In this document: one piece after another, positions 6,807 through 9,701 of the stretch
Numbering within the stretch: the first letter of the stretch is position 1
Layout of the letters: each line of letters opens with the position of its first letter
Source of the DNA: Gemmatimonadaceae bacterium
GTDB taxonomy: Bacteria; Gemmatimonadota; Gemmatimonadetes; Gemmatimonadales; Gemmatimonadaceae
Reading direction: 5' to 3'
Assembly (NCBI GenBank): GCA_025451425.1
Contig: JANWKK010000022.1
Coordinates: 1 to 9,701 of the forward strand
Length of the DNA: 9,701 nt
Made by a program: the position numbers and the translations under genes
The notes under the pieces: generated by a model
What the model saw: only the letters and a program-made list of their open reading frames with translations
What the model was told of the DNA's origin: nothing
Databases searched by the model: none

Positions 6807-7709
6807 TCAGAGCAAGGCGAGTCGTCGTAGATCATACACCGGTTCCTCGAACGAGCACGACCCGAACGACAGGGCAAAAGTCGCGTGCGACTCGAGCAGT
6901 TCCTGGCGCGTGACTCGAGTGTCGTTCCAACGCACGCCGTCATCCCCGAAACGGAACTCGCTTCCCCGCTCTGCCTGGAGGACGCCTATGATGTCCTCGA
7001 CAGCTGCACCGCGTCGAGCGAGCGCCGCCGCGACGAACATATTGAGAAAGCCGAACATCACTGCGGTTGGCGCTGCCTGCTCGTACGTGAGCGGATACCG
7101 CCCTCGCCAAGGATGATGTAGGCCGGCCGTTGCCTTGAACCGCACATCATGCTCGGCGCATGACATCAGGAAACGTGCAACGTGCTCGGCGTCGGGAAAT
7201 GCTTCTGGCGTTACGCCACCGGTGCGAATCTTCGCGCAAACGTTGGCCGCGGCAATGGGAGCCATGAACCCCGATAGATCACCGTTCGGCGGCACCTCGA
7301 TGAAGAGTCGGAGCGACGGCGGCAGATGCTCGACGAGCGCGGCGATCGACTGTCGCGATGCGGACGATGGCCCGCCAAGTCTCGCCTCCGCTGAATCAAT
7401 CAGGGCCACACCGGCGTGGGCGACGTTGAACGCGCGAATTCGCGTGGCGTCGGCAACGGGATCCTCCCCGAGCAGCACGCTGAGCCGCCACGGTTGGCCT
7501 GCCGCACCGATCGCGTGCTGGGCAGCCGCGAGGTCGTCCACTCGCGACAACGGCAACACAAAACGACCGAGCGCCCAGGCGTCTGCCGCCCCTCGATACT
7601 CAGCGTAGCGAGCAACGGCCTCTCGCATCTCGAGCGTCGCCGGTGGAAAGAGACCGGCATAATCGATCGCACCGGTGAGCAGTGCGTGCAGCGAGGCAGA
7701 CGGCGTCAT
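6807..7709 (-). CDS. Uncharacterised protein encoded just upstream of fumarylacetoacetase
   Basis: This is a 300-residue soluble protein with no signal peptide or membrane segment. I do not recognise a named domain. Blocks that look conserved are AIDYAGLFPPATLEMREAV (14-32), LGRFVLPLSRVDDL, RLFIEVPP, AKIRTGGVTPEAFPD, VRFKATAGLHHPWRGRYPLTY and MFGFLNMFVAAALA. Regular alternation of short hydrophobic strands with helices suggests an alpha/beta fold, possibly barrel-like, with the KIRTGG and KATAGLHHP turns as candidate active-site loops; this is inference. The start ATG at 7709 follows the SET gene stop by 30 bases, with GGGGAG 12 bases ahead, and the stop is 12 bases from the fumarylacetoacetase ATG. 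Its place suggests a link to aromatic amino-acid breakdown, but no function can be assigned. Confidence 0.85.
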   Translation of the reverse strand: MTPSASLHALLTGAIDYAGLFPPATLEMREAVARYAEYRGAADAWALGRFVLPLSRVDDLAAAQHAIGAAGQPWRLSVLLGEDPVADATRIRAFNVAHAGVALIDSAEARLGGPSSASRQSIAALVEHLPPSLRLFIEVPPNGDLSGFMAPIAAANVCAKIRTGGVTPEAFPDAEHVARFLMSCAEHDVRFKATAGLHHPWRGRYPLTYEQAAPTAVMFGFLNMFVAAALARRGAAVEDIIGVLQAERGSEFRFGDDGVRWNDTRVTRQELLESHATFALSFGSCSFEEPVYDLRRLALL

Positions 7710-7739
7710 GGGATGGACAATCTCCCCGGGGTGATCTGC

Positions 7740-8291
7740 CTAACGCTTACGTCGCGTCTTCTTCGGTTCGACGATCGTCCCGCGACAGTTCGGTGCGCCA
7801 CACTTGCAGGCGTAGAACTCGAGATCCTCGGCAGTATACTCGTCGAGATACTCGTACTGATAGTCGTACGTCAGCTCTTCGCCAGCCTGGATGCGCTTGA
7901 TCGATTCGATCCAAATGTGTCCGCGCTCGATGTACGCGTCACAATTCGGATTGCACGAGTGATTGATGAAGCGAGCATCGTTGCCGTCAAAAGCGGCATC
8001 GATGATCCATCTGCTGTTCAGCGTGAATAGAAACGTGTGGTGGCGCTCATCCTTTTCATCGGGGTAGCGGCGATCAGACTCCGCATAGCTGATCTTCTCT
8101 CCCGTGTACTCGATCAGTCGCGTTCGTCGAGGGATCTCTTTCCGTGCAAACGCCCCCAAGCCCTGAATCGATGATCGGCGCAGCTCGAACCACTCGTTGT
8201 CATTTTGAGGCGGCGGAGAGGGCCGGTGTGCCTTCACTACTTTGGGCGCGCCACTCCCCGCCATTTTCTTCGATTTTGTCTTCGTCGGCAT
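7740..8291 (-). CDS. SET-domain protein-lysine methyltransferase with post-SET cysteine motif
   Basis: This 183-residue protein should transfer a methyl group from S-adenosylmethionine to a lysine side chain. A basic N-terminal tail (KTKSKK) precedes the SET domain, which spans about 34-147. Its motifs in order are GLGAFARKEIPRRTRLIEYTGE (44-65; the G-x-G cofactor motif), FINHSCNPNC (108-117; the SET knot motif), IKRIQAGEELTYDYQYE (131-147) with the Tyr expected at the active site, and post-SET CKCGAPNCRG (162-171), whose three cysteines plus Cys117 normally bind zinc. The C-terminus is again basic (KKTRRKR). All key motifs are intact, so an active enzyme is likely. The substrate is unknown; a basic DNA-binding or ribosomal protein would be plausible. 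It is third in a five-gene run. Confidence 0.92.
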   Translation of the reverse strand: MPTKTKSKKMAGSGAPKVVKAHRPSPPPQNDNEWFELRRSSIQGLGAFARKEIPRRTRLIEYTGEKISYAESDRRYPDEKDERHHTFLFTLNSRWIIDAAFDGNDARFINHSCNPNCDAYIERGHIWIESIKRIQAGEELTYDYQYEYLDEYTAEDLEFYACKCGAPNCRGTIVEPKKTRRKR

Positions 8292-8337
8292 TGATTCCGT
8301 GTACTCGCCGACAGCAAGCTATCGAAGCCGGTCACAT

Positions 8338-8553
8338 TCACCAGGGGCTCGACTCCGCGAGGAGGGCTCTCAACTCATCATCGCTCTTTGCGTCGAGCTC
8401 GGTCTCCGCAGAGAGTGCGGTTTCCTCCACCATCGTCACTTTACGCGCATCACCACCGGCGACAGGCGTGAAGAGCATGACGAACGTACCCCATGACTCG
8501 TGGCCGATCACCGCATCCCAGAGCGCGCCGTCGTTCGCCGAGAATCGACGCAT
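8338..8553 (-). CDS. Small hypothetical protein, 71 residues
   Basis: The ATG at 8553 has GGAG 8 bases upstream (8562-8565) and lies 22 bases after the stop of the outer-membrane protein gene. The gene ends 46 bases before the SET gene. The protein begins MRRFSANDGALWDAVIGHES, continues with WGTFVMLFTPVAGGDARKV, and ends in an acidic, leucine-containing helix (SDDELRALLAESSPW). The layout of compact beta-strands followed by an amphipathic helix looks like a real small protein. I do not recognise a named family. An in-frame start at 8601 would overlap the upstream gene and is less likely. Confidence 0.68.
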   Translation of the reverse strand: MRRFSANDGALWDAVIGHESWGTFVMLFTPVAGGDARKVTMVEETALSAETELDAKSDDELRALLAESSPW

Positions 8554-8575
8554 CAGGCGCGCTCCAGGCGCGTCG

Positions 8576-9211
8576 TTAGAAGTTGAACCGCAGACCGGCA
8601 CTCAGGGCAAAGTTGTGCGCGGTCTGGCCCTGGACATCGAGGTCCGTCGCGCCCTGGAAGTTGAACTTGCCAATGTAATCCTTGGCCATCAAGCGAAGTC
8701 CCATCGACTGGCCGAGGCCGATGTCCGCACCCAGACCGACATTCGCCGCAAAATTCGTGGTGCTCGTCTGGACGACTGACTCGCTGATGTTGTAGTGCCA
8801 GGCACCCGCGCCGACCTGAGCGAATGGCTTGAGACTGAAACCGCTCGCCGTCGTCAGCGGCAAATCCAGTTGCAGGCCGCCATCGTACAGCAACGTCGAG
8901 CTCTGCGCGATGGAGTATCCGCCGAGAAATGGAATGCCCGCCGTGATGCTCGAGCTGGTGTAGCCGACGTTTCCGATGAGCGACACGTTCGGATAGATCT
9001 TCATTCCGAGTTGGACGCCGTAGAGCGCGCTGGGCGCATTGGAAATGCTCGTGCCGAATGGGCCCTTGAGGTAATCGCCGAAGATCATATAGCCGGCGTA
9101 GGGCGTGAGCTCGAACGCGGTACCAGTCGCCATCGGCGGTGCCGGCGCCTGAGCCGATGCCGTCGAGCCGATTGCCGCCACGAGACCAGCGATGACAATG
9201 GAAGTGCGCAT
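8576..9211 (-). CDS. Outer-membrane beta-barrel protein (porin/OmpW-like)
   Basis: The protein has 211 residues. Residues 1-20 are a signal peptide (MRTSIVIAGLVAAIG..., cleavage after TASA). The mature chain starts with an Ala/Pro-rich linker, then FELTPYAGYMIFGDYL, and alternates hydrophobic and polar residues in strands such as VSLIGNVGYTSSS, LLYDGGLQLDLPL, FSLKPFAQVGAGAWHY and FAANVGLGADIGL. It ends in NFALSAGLRFNF, with the terminal Phe typical of substrates of the BAM assembly machinery. The size suits an eight-stranded barrel of the OmpW/OmpX or 'outer membrane beta-barrel' type. It is the first gene of the minus-strand run. No obvious Shine-Dalgarno precedes the ATG at 9211. Its function (pore, adhesin or structural) cannot be told. 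Confidence 0.82.
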   Translation of the reverse strand: MRTSIVIAGLVAAIGSTASAQAPAPPMATGTAFELTPYAGYMIFGDYLKGPFGTSISNAPSALYGVQLGMKIYPNVSLIGNVGYTSSSITAGIPFLGGYSIAQSSTLLYDGGLQLDLPLTTASGFSLKPFAQVGAGAWHYNISESVVQTSTTNFAANVGLGADIGLGQSMGLRLMAKDYIGKFNFQGATDLDVQGQTAHNFALSAGLRFNF

Positions 9212-9555
9212 ATGACGAGAGAGCTAAAGGATCGGGATGTTGCGTCAGAGCGCCGATCGCGGTGACGCTATTCTTTGCAAGCACTCAAAGCAGGGCCGGG
9301 ACCACGCGCGATCGAATGGCGCATATGGGAGTAACACCCGTGTGCGCAAGAACTTAGCTTCGCGACTCGCCTTCTCGAGATCCCCGAGTTGTCATCCATG
9401 CGGGACGATTTGGCGTCCGCGAAGGCGGCCGGGCAGCCGTGCTTCCCGTCACTTACGATGTTGCCTCGTTAGGCGCGCCGACACGGCGCTCTGGACCGCG
9501 ATCGGTACGAACCCTGCACTTCGCGCACTCGAACCGAATCGAACACGGACACGAG
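9212..9555. other. Intergenic region between divergent genes
   Basis: These 344 bases should carry the promoters of the beta-barrel gene (leftward) and the 42-residue membrane protein (rightward). I found no convincing sigma-70 promoter, RNA gene, repeat array or terminator. A short dyad, CTTTG-N8-CAAAG (9273-9290), is the only symmetry noted and could be chance. Open frames crossing the region have Arg/Ser-rich, shadow-like composition. Confidence 0.4.
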
Positions 9556-9684
9556 ATGAGCAAACTTCTCCGCGGTGTCGCAGCCGGCTACGGCGCCAAG
9601 AAACTCGGCGGCGGTTGCTTCAGCACGATCCTGATCTTCATCATCCTGTGGTGGCTGCTTGGCCACTTCGGCGTCTTTAAATAG
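9556..9684 (+). CDS. 42-residue single-pass membrane miniprotein
   Basis: The ATG at 9556 follows a purine-rich GGACACGAG. The protein begins MSKLLRGVAAGYGAKKLGGG, continues with a hydrophobic helix (CFSTILIFIILWWLLGHF, about residues 21-38) and ends GVFK. A short basic N-terminal segment before a single helix predicts an N-in inner-membrane topology. The glycine-rich GAKKLGGGC turn just before the helix resembles small uncharacterised membrane proteins I have seen in several bacterial phyla, but I cannot name a family. A longer frame starting at 9439 is possible, but its extra residues look like non-coding sequence. Residue composition differs sharply from neighbouring shadow frames, which supports a real gene. 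Confidence 0.68.
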   Translation: MSKLLRGVAAGYGAKKLGGGCFSTILIFIILWWLLGHFGVFK

Positions 9685-9701
9685 CTGGCGTCCGGCAAAA
9701 G

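Noticed and set aside
7416..8030. 204-codon plus-strand frame opposite the unknown-protein and SET genes
   Set aside because: It crosses the junction of two well-supported minus-strand genes and shows no domain motif.
8553..9284. Long minus-strand open frame overlapping the beta-barrel gene
   Set aside because: Rich in His/Arg/Gly without domain pattern; the overlapping frame 8576-9211 has a signal peptide, barrel strands and a terminal Phe.
1..9701. tRNA, rRNA, CRISPR array, insertion sequence or phage element
   Set aside because: No regularly spaced repeats, transposase or integrase motifs, terminal inverted repeats, or tRNA-like cloverleaf sequence were seen on either strand.

Overview
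The window is GC-rich bacterial DNA with tightly packed genes. It looks like a Gram-negative soil-type lineage, and my best guess is Gemmatimonadota, with Acidobacteriota the main alternative. The clues are an outer-membrane beta-barrel protein, a DUF4403-type lipoprotein, a short PadR regulator of the type common in those phyla, and a bacterial SET-domain protein. The assignment rests on gene style only, because there is no rRNA or marker gene here.

Left part (1-2426, all minus strand): a membrane-bound lytic transglycosylase, then an ATPase and a substrate-binding protein of the glycine betaine/choline/carnitine (OpuA/Osm-type) ABC family. The ATPase stop and binding-protein start overlap as ATGA. 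The binding-protein gene runs off the left edge, and no permease is visible.

Middle (2700-5465): a plus-strand gene for a basic, single-pass membrane protein with a PH/GRAM-like segment and a C-terminal LysM converges on a minus-strand DUF4403-like lipoprotein gene. Their two stop codons lie in the two arms of one long hairpin, apparently a shared terminator. The lipoprotein gene is divergent from an orphan PadR regulator. The space between them holds a good promoter with an inverted repeat across it, a likely PadR operator.

Right part (5469-9211, minus strand): a five-gene co-directional run. In transcription order it encodes an outer-membrane beta-barrel protein, a 71-residue small protein, a SET-domain lysine methyltransferase with a post-SET cysteine motif, an uncharacterised 300-residue protein, and fumarylacetoacetase, the last enzyme of tyrosine/homogentisate breakdown. 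The fumarylacetoacetase reading frame is intact except for one in-frame TAG at codon 284. At 9556 a plus-strand gene encodes a 42-residue membrane miniprotein.

The points most worth a second look are the amber codon in fumarylacetoacetase, the SET methyltransferase and unknown protein sitting in a tyrosine-catabolic run, and the PadR/DUF4403 operator.
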